A stretch of 64,000 nt of DNA from Aralia elata (Eukaryota > Streptophyta > Magnoliopsida > Apiales > Araliaceae). Position numbers and translations under genes: made by a program. Below the pieces are notes generated by a model. It saw only the letters and a program-made list of their open reading frames with translations. It made no database searches and had not been told where the DNA came from. Shown here piece after piece: positions 47,675-59,152 of the stretch (the stretch's first letter is position 1; each line of letters opens with the position of its first letter). The stretch lies in NCBI GenBank assembly GCA_034770075.1, contig CM068383.1, forward strand, positions 11,311,778-11,375,777, given 5' to 3'.

Positions 47675-50600
47675 TGTAACGACCGTGAATTCTGGATAAC
47701 CTTGTAATTCGAATTTATGTATATTAATGAATATTATGAATTTTAGTAACATTATTTTGTGTTACGCGTTTAAAGGTTGTGCGACAACCTAGATTATGTG
47801 AAAACATGAATTTTATGTGTTATAGTTTTGTATAAGTGAATAAATTGATTTCGCGTATTATCGCTAAATCGCTATTCATGGACACTATTCACGCCAAAAT
47901 ATTTTATCGTCTTTTTTGATTTCGAATAATTTTGTTACAACGTGTATGCAGAGGAATAATTTTTCCAAGTGTTGGAATATTTATTTAAGTTCCTTGGTGA
48001 TTTAATTAGTATCCGAATTTTTTTATATGAGTGTTCCGAATAAATGGACAAATCCCGTATTTATTATTTTTACGTGTCCTAATATTTTATGGGAGTACCC
48101 ATTTTAATTTTGGGTAGAGTTATTAAGCAAATTTGGTAGAAAAGTGGAAGTATTCGAATGTTTTATTTGCATGTTATGCAATTTAGAAACCAAGTGAAGC
48201 CTTGGACCAATTAGAGAGTGCCAACCAAATTTCATGAGCCAGTCAGGAGAGGGGGGGAGGAAGTGCCGACACTATGCTGGCCATTATCCCTAACCAATGC
48301 ATTGAGTTTCCAAACCTTACAACATTCCTCTGGGTTGAACCCTTTCATTTCTCCCGAAGCCACCCATTTCATCTCCTCCAAAGCCATTCAGCAAATTACC
48401 TTACTCAATCCATCCCATTCCAATATTCTTCCCATATCCTTTCCAAGTTGCTGCGGAGTTGAGAGAGAGAGAGCCATCGGAAGGAAGAAGAGAGAAGGGA
48501 GAGGAGAGAAGAACTGGCAGGAGAAGAAGAGAGAGAAAGGCTTATGTAAACTTCATCTTCCAAAATCATTCAATCCATTTCCTTCTCTTGAATCAAGCTT
48601 AGTCCATTTACTAAGAGAAGAAGGAAGCAAATTGCAGAAAACAAAGAAGAAAGAAGAAGAAGCAAGAGAGAGAGAGAGAGAGAGGTTCTAGAGAAAGAAA
48701 GGGACGTGGGTGCTCAGGTAAAGGAAGAAGGAACCAAGAAAAGAACAAGAACTCAAGCCAAGCCCTAGCTAATCTTCTTATCATCTAGGAGGGGATTTAC
48801 AGAGGTAAATCATTAACTTAAATCCATTCCATTTGATTTAGTTGAGGTTTTCGAAGTTTTCATGGTTTTAAAGCATATGTGCTTGTGGGTTGGTTCTTGT
48901 TGTGATTCTTGTTGTTATTATTCGTTATGGATGGTTACTAATGTTGTTAAGAGACTATATAAGCTATTAATAACATTAAAGTGGAACAAAAATGCAAGAA
49001 ATCCTTACCTTGGCTTAATGGAACAAAAACAATGGACTTTTGGACAAACATGGACATTCAGACGAATTTAGAGAACTCTGTAGCTAATTTTCGTGTTAGT
49101 TTAATTTGTTTATTGACATTGTAGTTCCATGGGTTAAGAAGTTAACCCAGTTGGAATGGAGTAAAAAGGTGTAAAAACAAAGATTTGGTGATGAGTTAAT
49201 TTTTGGCCTAAGATTTGGCCATGCTAATGTTAATGGGTAGCTCTAAATTTTTGATATGTTGTAGCTCTATGTCTTAGGAGTCTATATAGTCCGAAATGGA
49301 CTCATTTGGACATCTAGAGAAGAAGTTATGAAGGTTTGAAGTAAGCGTGTCAAAACAGAGCATGTTGGAAATTCGGGAAAGAACAAAATTGAGTTTGGGC
49401 GTAGAGACACTGGCTGTACGCCGGAGCTACTGACTTGGGCATAATGACGCCGCCCAAAGGCAAATTTTGGGCATAGTTACGCCGGGTCAAGTTTAGGTCA
49501 GAGTCAGCTTTGACCTCCTGTAGTAAAATGGGCTTAACTTTCTCATACGAACTCGGATTGAGGTGATTCAAGATGATTCAGAAAGAGGAAAAGCATACCT
49601 ACAACTTTCATTCTTTAATTTTTTAGATTTGATGTCTGCAGCAGGGTGTAAATTGGCCATCTTTAGGACTATTGTGCGGTTGGAGACAATCGGAGGGTGT
49701 CGGATATGCGCGTGTGCAACGTGAAATGTTTTCGATGCTAAGTTATGATGTTATAAGTTCTAAAACATGAATGTTATGAATTATAATGATACTTAACATC
49801 AACCAATGAGTATTAGATAAATCGAATGGGCGTGCTAGGCGTACACAATTGCGTGTTGCTTGGGCGTTCGAATAGGCAAGTTTGGCATACAGACGTACAA
49901 GCGTCATAACGCCATAACTAGTGTGTATAACCATGTTTAATATTTTGTTTCTAATATGAATGGGACATTATAGAGTAGTATAAATTAATATTTGGTATCC
50001 GTTATGTCACTAATTGTTATGTGAATATGTACTTATATGTGTAAGATAATTGAAGAGCGTGTATTATAATTTTGTAGCAGACGCTCGAGGCAAGTTCACT
50101 TACCTTACTCAAGTTATTTATTGAGCAAGTTTCCTAAACTTACTCAACCTTTATATTTGAGCAAGTATTCTATCTTATTACAAGTTTTCTAACTCAAACT
50201 CGAGCTATTATTTTAGTGGTTTAATTATTGTCAATTACTCCACATCAAAGGTAATTATTGATATTCGCACCTTGTGCATTTGAATTCATGAGATGTTGTT
50301 GGATTGTGAAATGTTTAAGTTCTTTATTCATGAACTGTTTAAGGAATAGTCTACGCTAGACATATGCAGGTTATTATTTTTAAAAGCTATCCAAACCAAT
50401 AGTTGGTACAGATTCTTGGACTGAGAGAGCAACCCTTATTAGGGGACTATAATGTATCGGTTATCTGGTGCAGTCAGGACTTAATGTTATATATATACAT
50501 GGGATACAAGAGGTTGATCCCCTCAAGTACTACTGACAGGGCCAGGTTTTAAAGAGGGTCGGTTGAATGATTGACTCTTTGGCCAAAAAGTTTATGGTCT

Positions 50601-51106
50601 ATTGGACCACTCAGCAGTAAATAATCAATATTCATTTCTTTATTTGAAAGTTAGTTATGTTATTCAGTTATTTCATCAATGTTCTTAAATTATTGATCGA
50701 TGTGGTTATTATTCTTATTCATTCATGATATATCTTCATTCTTGCTATTAAACTTGTTGGGAAAATTTGTTGTTCACCCTTGCTATATGATGAACCATTT
50801 GTAGTTAAGTCGGAGAGTTCCAAAAAGGACAAAGGCAAAGGAAGGCTTAAGGAATAGTTGCATGTTGAATATTTATATGTTACTATCCCGTTATGTAATC
50901 ATGGAACCCTTTTGTATTACTAAAGTGTTATGTGATGTATTTTATTTAAGGTTACAGACCTTAGGACCGTAGTAAACCTTTTGTAATGAACAACATATGT
51001 TTATTTATTCCGCATTAGTTGATTTATGTTGTTTAGAGGTGTATGGATGTACTTTATCGTGAGCATCAGATTTGAGGTATTGGTACCTGAATTTGGGGGT
51101 GTCACA
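47675..51106 (+). mobile_element. Solo LTR X, complete
   Basis: 3432 bp from TGTAACGACCGTGAATTC to TTTGGGGGTGTCACA, with the 5-bp duplication TACAT at 47670-47674 and 51107-51111. No internal region. The first 1.5 kb is the part repeated at the unit junctions (31805 and 36346). ORFs near 48218-48691 are purine-rich leader sequence without a conserved frame. Confidence 0.9.
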
Positions 51107-51140
51107 TACATACTAGATAAGTACTTAGGTACTTATATTT

Positions 51141-51377
51141 AGGGTCCCCTTCTCCAACGGACCGGTTCGTTAACGAACCGATCTATAGCAACGATTCAGT
51201 TCGTCGTTATAGCTATGCGGCACTTAATAGGTCTATAGTGACAGTGCGAACCGTCGCCCATCCGTCGCTATAGACCGGTTAAGTGTCGTCATATACTATA
51301 GCGACGGACTGAACTGTCGCTATAGATTGGTTCGCTAAACGAACCAGTTCGTACGATTCGCTGAAGAAAGTTGTCCC

Positions 51378-51379
<2 letters not shown>
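51141..51379. mobile_element. Foldback MITE F6
   Basis: Arms AGGGTCCCCTTCTCCAACGG and its imperfect complement ending AAAGTTGTCCCT. Inside are CGGTTCG and CTATAGCGACGG motifs. A long TA run (51380-51436) follows directly. Confidence 0.75.
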
Positions 51380-51436
<57 letters not shown>

Positions 51437-51440
<4 letters not shown>

Positions 51441-51674
51441 CCAAGCTCTCCAACGAACCGGTTCGCTGACGAACCGGTCTATAGCGATGGACCGAACTAT
51501 CACTATAGCATATGGCAACACTTACAGGCCTATGAAGACGATTCACGATGGCGACAGAACCGTCGCTATAGCCCTGTAAAGTGTCGTCATATGCTATATC
51601 GACGGTACGACGTACCGTCGCTATAGACCGGTTTATTTTTGATTTTTTTTTTTCGGTTCGTTGGAGAAAATTTT

Positions 51675-51676
<2 letters not shown>
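51437..51676. mobile_element. Foldback MITE F7
   Basis: Related to F6: CTCTCCAACGAACCGGTTCG on the left, CGGTTCGTTGGAGAAAA on the right, with CTATAGCGATGG and CCGTCGCTATAG inside. It lies between two long TA runs (51380-51436 and 51677-51732). Confidence 0.75.
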
Positions 51677-51736
<60 letters not shown>

Positions 51737-52903
51737 GGGGTACATGTATATATCTATATATTTATATATATAGATATCACTTATCGCTTAGCCTTTTCCA
51801 TCTTCTTGAATTTTCTGAATTCTATATATATATATATAATACATATAAGCATTTATGCATATTATACATATATACATATATTTATTAATACATGTAATAT
51901 GGATAAAACCAATAGACATATTATTAATAGAATATAATCTGGTAATTTATACATCTATTATTATGTATAAAATCATTTTCATTAAAAATGGAATTAATCC
52001 GTTTATGAAATTAATACTTTTTGTATAACGAATGTAATTTATTTAATTTATAAAATTAATAATATATAATTAAATTAAATCAAAATTGCGTCTTCTTCCC
52101 ATAAATTGTTCCAAGACAATTCATTTAACTTATACATATAACTTCAAATTAAATATTAATTTAATTTACAAATCTTGATACCAATACAATATTCATATAT
52201 ATTGGTTCCTCACCTCATATTCTTAATTCACATCCATTTGGTATAATATTAAATATTATACCATTATATGCTATATTATAGTAACATAATTCTCATTGTC
52301 AATAAAATATCTTTCTTTATTCGATTAATATTTTAATCCACCAATTTTCAAATAGTGAATTAATTACTTCATTTCACATTTAATTTATATTCATTTGACA
52401 TAATATAATATATTAAGCCACTACATAAATATATTACACTTATTTGTAATATATTAAAATAACAAGTTTAATTAACTCCCTCATTTTCATTCACACAAAG
52501 TACATATATTAATTCATTAATTTAATTAAGTGAATTTATTACCTCACTTATGAAACTTAATTCATAACAAATCCAATTGCTATACAAGGTTTACTAATCA
52601 AATTATCCTATTTCAATCTAATCTCAATTAATTAATATTAATTAATTAATTTTCTTCGCCTTCACATCTCATTTCGCAATTAACTCAAGTTAACTAATTC
52701 AATAGTTAAATCCATTATTAAATCTTACTTTTCAATAAATATATATATTTCATACTTATATATACATTTTTAATCTACCACATAGATCACATAAATATAT
52801 ATAGCGCATATATATTTATACATTTTACCCGACACATCTCATAATAAAAATTTTATTTATTAAATTCTTACTTTAATAATTTTTGGAAGTCCGGGTTATC
52901 ACA

Positions 52904-53237
52904 TTTATGAATTCAGATATGAATATATGATGGAGAGCATTTGTTAGATTGAATTGAAATTATCAAATTAAATTGATTTCAGTCTTGAGAATATTAATCT
53001 GGAAGATATATAATTAGCATGTGAGGAAATAAAATTCTAAGATGGTTGTGATGTTCAGTTGCTTTTAGTTATTAGAGTAATGAGTATTGGAGTTAGTTTA
53101 TTACTCAAAGATTGCATATTCAAAGAATACTTCTAAAATGGGATACGATGATTGTTGTTTAATCAGTTCTCTGACGGCTGAGCTTTTAAGCGTCATACTT
53201 TTAACTTAATCTGTCTCTAAAATGATAAAAAAGAAAT
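52904..53237. other. Unassigned sequence right of LTR Y
   Basis: AT-rich, no ORF of note and no repeat shared with the rest of the window. Likely the older sequence into which LTR Y inserted. Confidence 0.6.
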
Positions 53238-53246
53238 GAATTGGTA

Positions 53247-54460
53247 AGGGACGAAGCCAGGATTTAATCTTGGGGGGGGGGGGGGGCAAATGTCAAGCCC
53301 AGGTTCAGTCCAATCCAAGGCCAATCCGGGCTAACCCTTCTATGCTTCACTTAGTGATGCACAACAGACCGGCCTAACTTAGTCGAGCCTGAGCCGTTAA
53401 TCAAGCCAAGTATTGACTTTCAAATTGCTAAGCCAGACCAATACAAACTTGACACTATAAAATGCAACTTTTTAAGGCCTACAAGATAGGCCCTACACAT
53501 GCCTAAACTTTGGACTTTAATGATTAACTTCAAAAAATTAGTCTCACTCTCCTCTATTTATAAAATAAAAGTAGGAGAAGAGAAGAACAATAGACAATGT
53601 GGGACTCTAAATCAAGGATGTATTTGAACAAAAGGCCTCTCGTTGCATGTATTTGGGCAATTTGGCTGCTGCATTTGCTGGCATTCTCGTTGGAACCACC
53701 ACCAAGTTATTTTGAGGGTAGTAGCAGAGCAGAATTTCATTCGCAGTATATGGAGAGTTTCATGACTATATGAGCTATTAGTTCAGAGTTTAATTTTTGG
53801 ATTTTTTGTGATGTAAATGGTTGGGAGATTGAAGATATGAATGGAATTTGCCAGAAAAAAATCGGAGTTTTTAATAAGTCTGTTTATAGCTTTAAAGTGA
53901 AGAGCTTTCAATCTTTCATGTTTGAGTTATACAAAGTAGTACAAACATATGATCTAGTTTAGATTCCTCATAGTAGAGACCAAAGACAGTAAAAAGGTAC
54001 GCAACCTACATTAGCTATACCTTAATAATGTATTAGAGGCATGTGCAATGGACATTGATGTTTCCCTAATGGCTGGAGGTGATATGACTTTTATTGGTGA
54101 AAAAGGAGTAAACTTGTTAGGTGGGCAGAGAGCTCGTCTAGCTCTTGCCAGGTACATCATTTCAATGTTTTTTCTAATGTGATTAGCATTGATTTCTCTG
54201 AGGAACTTGCCATCTTTCTTCATCATTTGGTCATAGGACTCTAAGTCCCACATTGTTTAGAAGAGAGAAGTCTTAAGGAAACTTTCTTTATAAAATGGAC
54301 TCTAAGTCCCACATTGTTTAGTGGGGAAAATTATTAAGGAAACTTTCCTTATAAAAGGCAACTAATAAGCCAACCAAAGAAAGGAGTAACCAATATGGGC
54401 TGAGATACAAGTAGGTTTTACAAAATTTTCAAACCTTGGGGGGGCCATGCTTCGTCCCTA
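53247..54460 (+). mobile_element. TIR transposon with captured gene fragment (Pack-MULE-like)
   Basis: About 1.21 kb. Ends AGGGACGAAGCC and GCTTCGTCCCT are inverted; each is followed inward by a G-run (17 Gs at 53272-53288, GGGGGGG near 54440). The 9-bp sequence GAATTGGTA flanks it (53238-53246 and 54461-54469), a length typical of Mutator-like elements. It contains an ABCC-type exon and a duplicated block starting GGACTCTAAGTCCCACATTG (54236 and 54298). No transposase is seen, so it is non-autonomous. Confidence 0.7.
54037..54151 (+). pseudogene. ABCC transporter exon fragment
   Basis: A 115-bp exon with acceptor TATTAG and donor GTACAT. It encodes the segment around the ABC signature of a multidrug-resistance-associated (ABCC) transporter: DIDVSLMAGGD, then IGEKGVNLLGGQRARLALAR. 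In the family the signature reads LSGGQ; here the Ser is Leu, so ATP-binding function would be damaged. The wording is closest to what I know of plant ABCC13. No other exon of the gene is next to it, and it lies inside a TIR transposon, so it is a captured fragment. Confidence 0.7.
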
Positions 54461-54469
54461 GAATTGGTA

Positions 54470-55180
54470 GCCCGTTGAAGTATGATAATGATACTCTTGA
54501 ATGGAAGGTTGTAACTAAAATCTGATTTCATTTTATTGATACATGGAGGCAACTAAAATTAGAATGAACAGCTCTTTTATGCTGAGGTCCTATTGTTATC
54601 ATGCTCCTTAATTTTTTTGGGTTGAAAAAGTTCTCAGAAACAGTTAATACATCATGTGTTCCCCAAACTTGCCTCTACAATTATGTTAAAAAATACAATC
54701 TAATCTGTGTAAATGAAAGACAGAGTCTTTGAATGCTGTGCGGCGAGCCCAGTATCGAGAGGATGTTTGCAGAAACTAAGAAGGAACAAAATATAAGGAG
54801 GGCTAAACGTCGATTGCAATATCGGCATAACATCATAGCCTCCATGTGTAATGGTTCGTAAACATGTATTCTGATTAGTTGTTCTTAGTGTTGTTTGAAA
54901 TCGTTGATAATCTTGATTACATTTTTTTGGTTGATAGATAATTTTGCTTCTAAGGTTACAACAAATGCGCAATCGGAAAAATGATGAATATTGAACCTTA
55001 GTTTTTGATACAATAATTGATTGATATGAAACAAGATTGAGTGTGTGTATGTGATTAGCAGTGTGTGAGTTGAAATGTTACATTCAAGGAAAGTTTTCTT
55101 CTCTTTTGGAGGTTTCAATTTTCAATTCTGTAATTTTTAATTTAATCGTGAAGGTCTCTATAATTCTAAATGCAGGTTAT
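54470..55180. other. Unassigned low-copy sequence
   Basis: No repeat shared with the rest of the window. A short open stretch on the plus strand at about 54735-54862 (MLCGEPSIERMF start, Arg-rich end) looks coding but I do not recognise it. Poly-A/T-rich elsewhere. Confidence 0.4.
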
Positions 55181-55272
55181 GGTCAGCTCAATCTGGAAGA
55201 ATCACTGTCATGGGGGTCTCAAAATGTGGACTGCTTCAAGAAATTAGAGCAGATTGGCAAAGATATTTACGG
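55181..55272 (+). pseudogene. CDKC-type kinase exon 1 relic
   Basis: The frame reads GQLNLEES, WGS, VDCFKKLEQIG and ends at DIYG with a donor GTAAAA. In plant cyclin-dependent kinase C, part of the P-TEFb-like kinase acting on RNA polymerase II, the first exon ends at the same place in the glycine-rich loop. Here the loop reads GKDIYG instead of GEGTYG and there is no in-frame ATG where the family has one. The following 1.4 kb holds no further kinase exon. It is a decayed fragment. Confidence 0.65.
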
Positions 55273-56754
55273 GTAAAACTAATTATTGAATTATGCATTG
55301 TTTTACTTCTTAATTTATAGCTATTGTGTTGATTGTTGTCAAATTGTACTGTTTTCTAAATATTGTTGATGGAATTCGTCAATCTCTTAATTTTATACTA
55401 CAGTAATTCAACTAATTTAAATAATTTTAAAACAAGCTGAATGACAGTTCTGTCCTTCTAAGTTGTTACATATATATACAAGTAATTTTATGAATTGTGT
55501 ACTTCGAGTCCTTTTTTGACATGAATGTAAAATTTGAATGGGATTATGATCTTGATCATAAAGAATTTGACTCAGTAAGTTTTCCAATTGAATAGGATTA
55601 TGATCTTGATGATTAAATTGATGCTTTTCTTTGTTAGTAGTATTTTGTTTTAATTGATTTGTTATGGGAACTGAAATTTTTCTACTCAAATTACGATTGC
55701 CTCACACCTTATTATATATTATGGGAACTAAAAATTTCAATTGTCAATATATGTTTTTCTAAATATATGTTTCAGAGTGGTGTTCTAACCTTGTACTTAG
55801 CAGTGAGTCGTTGAAAGGGTTTCATGGTTTGGGTTACATAGAATATAATTCTATTCAATTTTAGTTGAGTAAAATTATAATGACATTAGTAATTTTTTTC
55901 TAGGTTCTGACCAGATTTTTGCAATGGCTATAATGGTGTATATAACTAATGTATTTTGGTTTGAAGTGAGTTATAAAAAGAGGAGTTACAATGCGTATAA
56001 AGATGATATATGATAAGGATTGATTTCAAAAGTGAATCTAACAAGGATCTGCAACTTTTATTTTAGCCCTCAAATAAAGTACGAGTGAGTAGGTAAGTGC
56101 TATTCAAATTCTTTTATTTGATAAAGACTTTCCCATTATATCAAATTATTGGGGTCTTGCTATTTATATTTGGTAGCCCCATATCTTCTGATATATTTGC
56201 CTTGCACTCTTTGGTGTATTGTTTTATTTCATAGGGATGAAGAACTCAATTTCAAGGAAGCAAATCCAAAAGAAGACCACCAGACCAAAGACAACTTAAA
56301 TCTTTGGAAGATATGATACTGTATTTTTATGTGGTATTTAAATTTTAGGATGTAAAATGGGTTGCATTGGGTTTGATATTGTTTGTAATCAATTCTGAGG
56401 ACGACTGTGTTAATAAATCATATAATCCATTATTCAAACTAGCTCGTGCATTGCACGGGCTACCAACTAGTTGTACTTAAATTTATGGATGAAAATTTCA
56501 TTTCGTTGATAAAAAAAAGGACAATTATATATCGTAGTGTAATAAATACAAATGCGACACAAATTCCAAACGGATGCATTTTCATTAATTATCAGGGAGA
56601 AATCAAATCAGTGAACCAAACAAGACCATACATGAGCTAAAACACTGTAGCCATGCATGCATCTTTATTCTTTGCTTATTGCTCATATCAACAATAGCTA
56701 AAACAGCACTTGAAAAGAAAGGAGTGAACCAAACTTAGAGAGACTTGAACACGA
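55273..56754. other. Unassigned sequence between gene relics
   Basis: AT-rich. At about 56236 a pyrimidine tract with TTTCATAG precedes a short open stretch (to about 56310) that could be a last exon I do not recognise. A short palindrome, GTGCATTGCAC, is at 56444-56454. The part next to 56754 is probably the 3' untranslated region of the terpene synthase. Confidence 0.4.
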
Positions 56755-57054
56755 TTATCCCTTAATGGGCACAAGGGTGAGGAACAATAGCGTAATATCA
56801 TCTTCAAGGAATTTTTCAGCATGAGTGAGAACATCGTCGTACTTGTAAATCACATCTATTACGCGTGCAAGATTGAGAAATGGAATAAGCAATTTCATTG
56901 AGATTGCAGTAGGCTTTAGGCATTCCGCATTAATATCTTTCCATGCATTTTCGATCCTTTTCTTATACACGAGGATGGTCTCTTCCTCAAAGACACTGTA
57001 TGCCTTCATATAGTAATCAATACCTGCAGTTACTTGTCCTCTCTCTTGCTCACC
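56755..57054 (-). pseudogene. Terpene synthase, last exon only
   Basis: The minus strand has an acceptor (TATGCAG) at 57055-57061 and then 99 codons plus TAA. Motifs of the C-terminal domain of plant class I terpene synthases are clear: ERGQV, W-K-D-I-N-A-E-C, PTAISM, LNLARVIDVIYK and a VPI ending. The family makes mono- and sesquiterpenes from prenyl diphosphates; the closest wording I know is TPS-a sesquiterpene synthases. The DDxxD and NSE/DTE metal-binding motifs belong to earlier exons, which are not in the window. A Ty3/gypsy element begins 28 bp beyond the acceptor, so the gene was cut in its last intron. The exon frame is open, so the break may be recent. Confidence 0.78.
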
Positions 57055-57061
57055 CTGCATA

Positions 57062-57080
57062 ACATATATATATATATATA
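57062..57080 (+). repeat. Short (TA)n in the terpene synthase intron
   Basis: A TA run between the exon acceptor and the retrotransposon. Confidence 0.8.
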
Positions 57081-57088
57081 GGTCATAG

Positions 57089-59063
57089 TGTAATAACCGG
57101 GTGAAAAAATAATAATATAATTAGATAATTAAAGTGTAACTAATTTTTTTTAGGGTTAATTACAAATTAGATCCCGGAGTATACACCTTTTCACCATTCG
57201 TACCCCGATATTTAAACGTTCTCATCCCGCTACCCAAAGTACCATTAAGTAACCATAACTGACCCTTTTGTAATTTCCGGCCAAAAAAGTGGCCAGAACT
57301 GCCACGTGTTCCGGTTGAATGGGTATAAGTATGGTTTGACGGTATATTTATACATTTCACCGTATAAAATCAACTTAAAAATAATTTTATATTAATCATA
57401 TACATATAAAATACGGTTTAATCGTCAAATACCCAACTTTATTTAAAAAAAATTTTCTTTTTCATCTTCTTCCCCATCTTCATCATCTTTCCCATTTACC
57501 ATGGAACTCATTAAAAACCTCAATCCGTTCATCATTTTCAAATTTCCTTATCATGAAACTCAACATAACTTATAATAAAACTCAAAATTTCAAAATCCAA
57601 ACTCAAATCAAAAGTTTCAAGAAAGTTGCATACGAACCCAAATCCAAACCCAAATCAAAATCAATCCAGATCTGCAAAAACCTTACTTCCCTCCATACGA
57701 ACTTAAAATTCCCAATTAGAATTTCCATATAAATCACAATAATTAAACAATAGCATTTATACAAACAGAAAATTGAAAGAGAAAATAGAAGCTCCGACTC
57801 CACCTTTGATCTGTACTGCTTTACGAGCGCCACATGTTCTTTATTCTTCTGGCCCTCCTCCTTATGCTCAATCGATGATACGATTCGCCATGCGGCTCAG
57901 AGCGAGCCGATGACGATAGATCTTATTTGCACCTTGCTGGAATCTGGGTTTGGGCTTTTTGTTCTGCTTTGGGATCTGATGATTCTGGTATTCTTTCCGT
58001 GCGGATGGGTTTTGATTATCCGTGTGTTATCCGATCTGGGCTTCATCTACTGCTATTGATTTATTTTTTCATGTTCAGATTTGGAGTTTTTGTTCTCAGT
58101 CATTGATGGTTCCGTTCTGGGCTTCTATCCAAGCTCGTTCGATTATCCAAGCTCCTTCGATTCTATCCATTCTGCTGCTTAGTTTTTTTTTTCATTTTAA
58201 TCTTGTTAATGTTTATTGATTGTTGTTATTATTTTTATTAGTACTTTATTTGGACTAAGCATTGAGGTGAATTATTGTATTTGAGTTCATAATTTTATTA
58301 GTAGTTTAATTAAGTAATTTATTTGACATAATTTATTTTGTTAATTATTTTATTTAGATTAATTAGTATGTTAATTATTTTATTTTGTGTTAATTATTTG
58401 AGTTAATTACTTTACTTTGTTAGTTAAGAATTAATTATGTATGAATTTTTATACACCTTTAATATATTATCATTTTTTTCTTCTATGTATTTTTACTATT
58501 TTAATAAGTCAAATACGTATTTATATGATCAACTATACTTAAATATTAAATTATGACACGTGGCCATTTTTCGGCAAAAGAAATTGATCGGAAATTACAA
58601 AAGGGTCCATCGTGCTTACTTATGTGTACTTTGGGTAGCGAGATAAGAGCGTTTAAATATCGGGATACGAATGGTAAAAGGGTGTATACTTCGGGGTTTA
58701 AATTTCAATTAACCCTTTTTTTAATGCATATCTAAAACCTACAAGGATAAGATAAGTCAATTAAGTTATAACAACCTTTTTAAATTTTAAAATGACTCTT
58801 TTACCTGGTAACCTATTTTGCAAAGGAATTACATATATTTAAACAACTAGAGAGAGAATAACGTAAAAAATTATTTGGCTTGGAGTACTGCAGAACAGAG
58901 AAGAAGAAAAGAAGAAACTCAAAAAGGTAAACCTAAACCCTTCTTTTTCAATTAAAAATTGATTGATATGTATGATTAGATATTTTAAAACAATGGTTAT
59001 AACAAGGAAAAGCGTATAAAAATTATTGGTTTGTATTTTTTGTATAAATCAAAGAGATTTTAA

Positions 59064-59152
<89 letters not shown>

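Larger units (their letters stand above)
37854..49190 (+). repeat. Tandem unit 3 of three (with pararetrovirus insertion)
   Basis: Same order of parts as unit 2. A 7.3-kb endogenous pararetrovirus replaces 298 bp in the middle. At 49190 the sequence leaves the unit and continues as intact LTR X, so this unit holds the original right junction. Confidence 0.88.
38164..52903 (-). mobile_element. LTR Y, full extent, with nested insertions
   Basis: On the minus strand it starts TGTGATAACCCGGACTTCC at 52903 and ends at 38164 (CGGGGTCGTTACA type). The pararetrovirus, LTR X and foldback elements F6 and F7 sit inside; without the pararetrovirus and LTR X, and with the 298 deleted bases added, it is about 4.3 kb. 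The bases outside (GTAAC left, TTTAT right) do not match, so the original target duplication has been lost, probably in the rearrangement on the left. The stretch 51740-52903 is AT-rich and noncoding. Confidence 0.65.

Noticed and set aside
56438..56462. Palindrome GTGCATTGCAC as a transposon end
   Set aside because: No matching partner end or flanking duplication could be found nearby.
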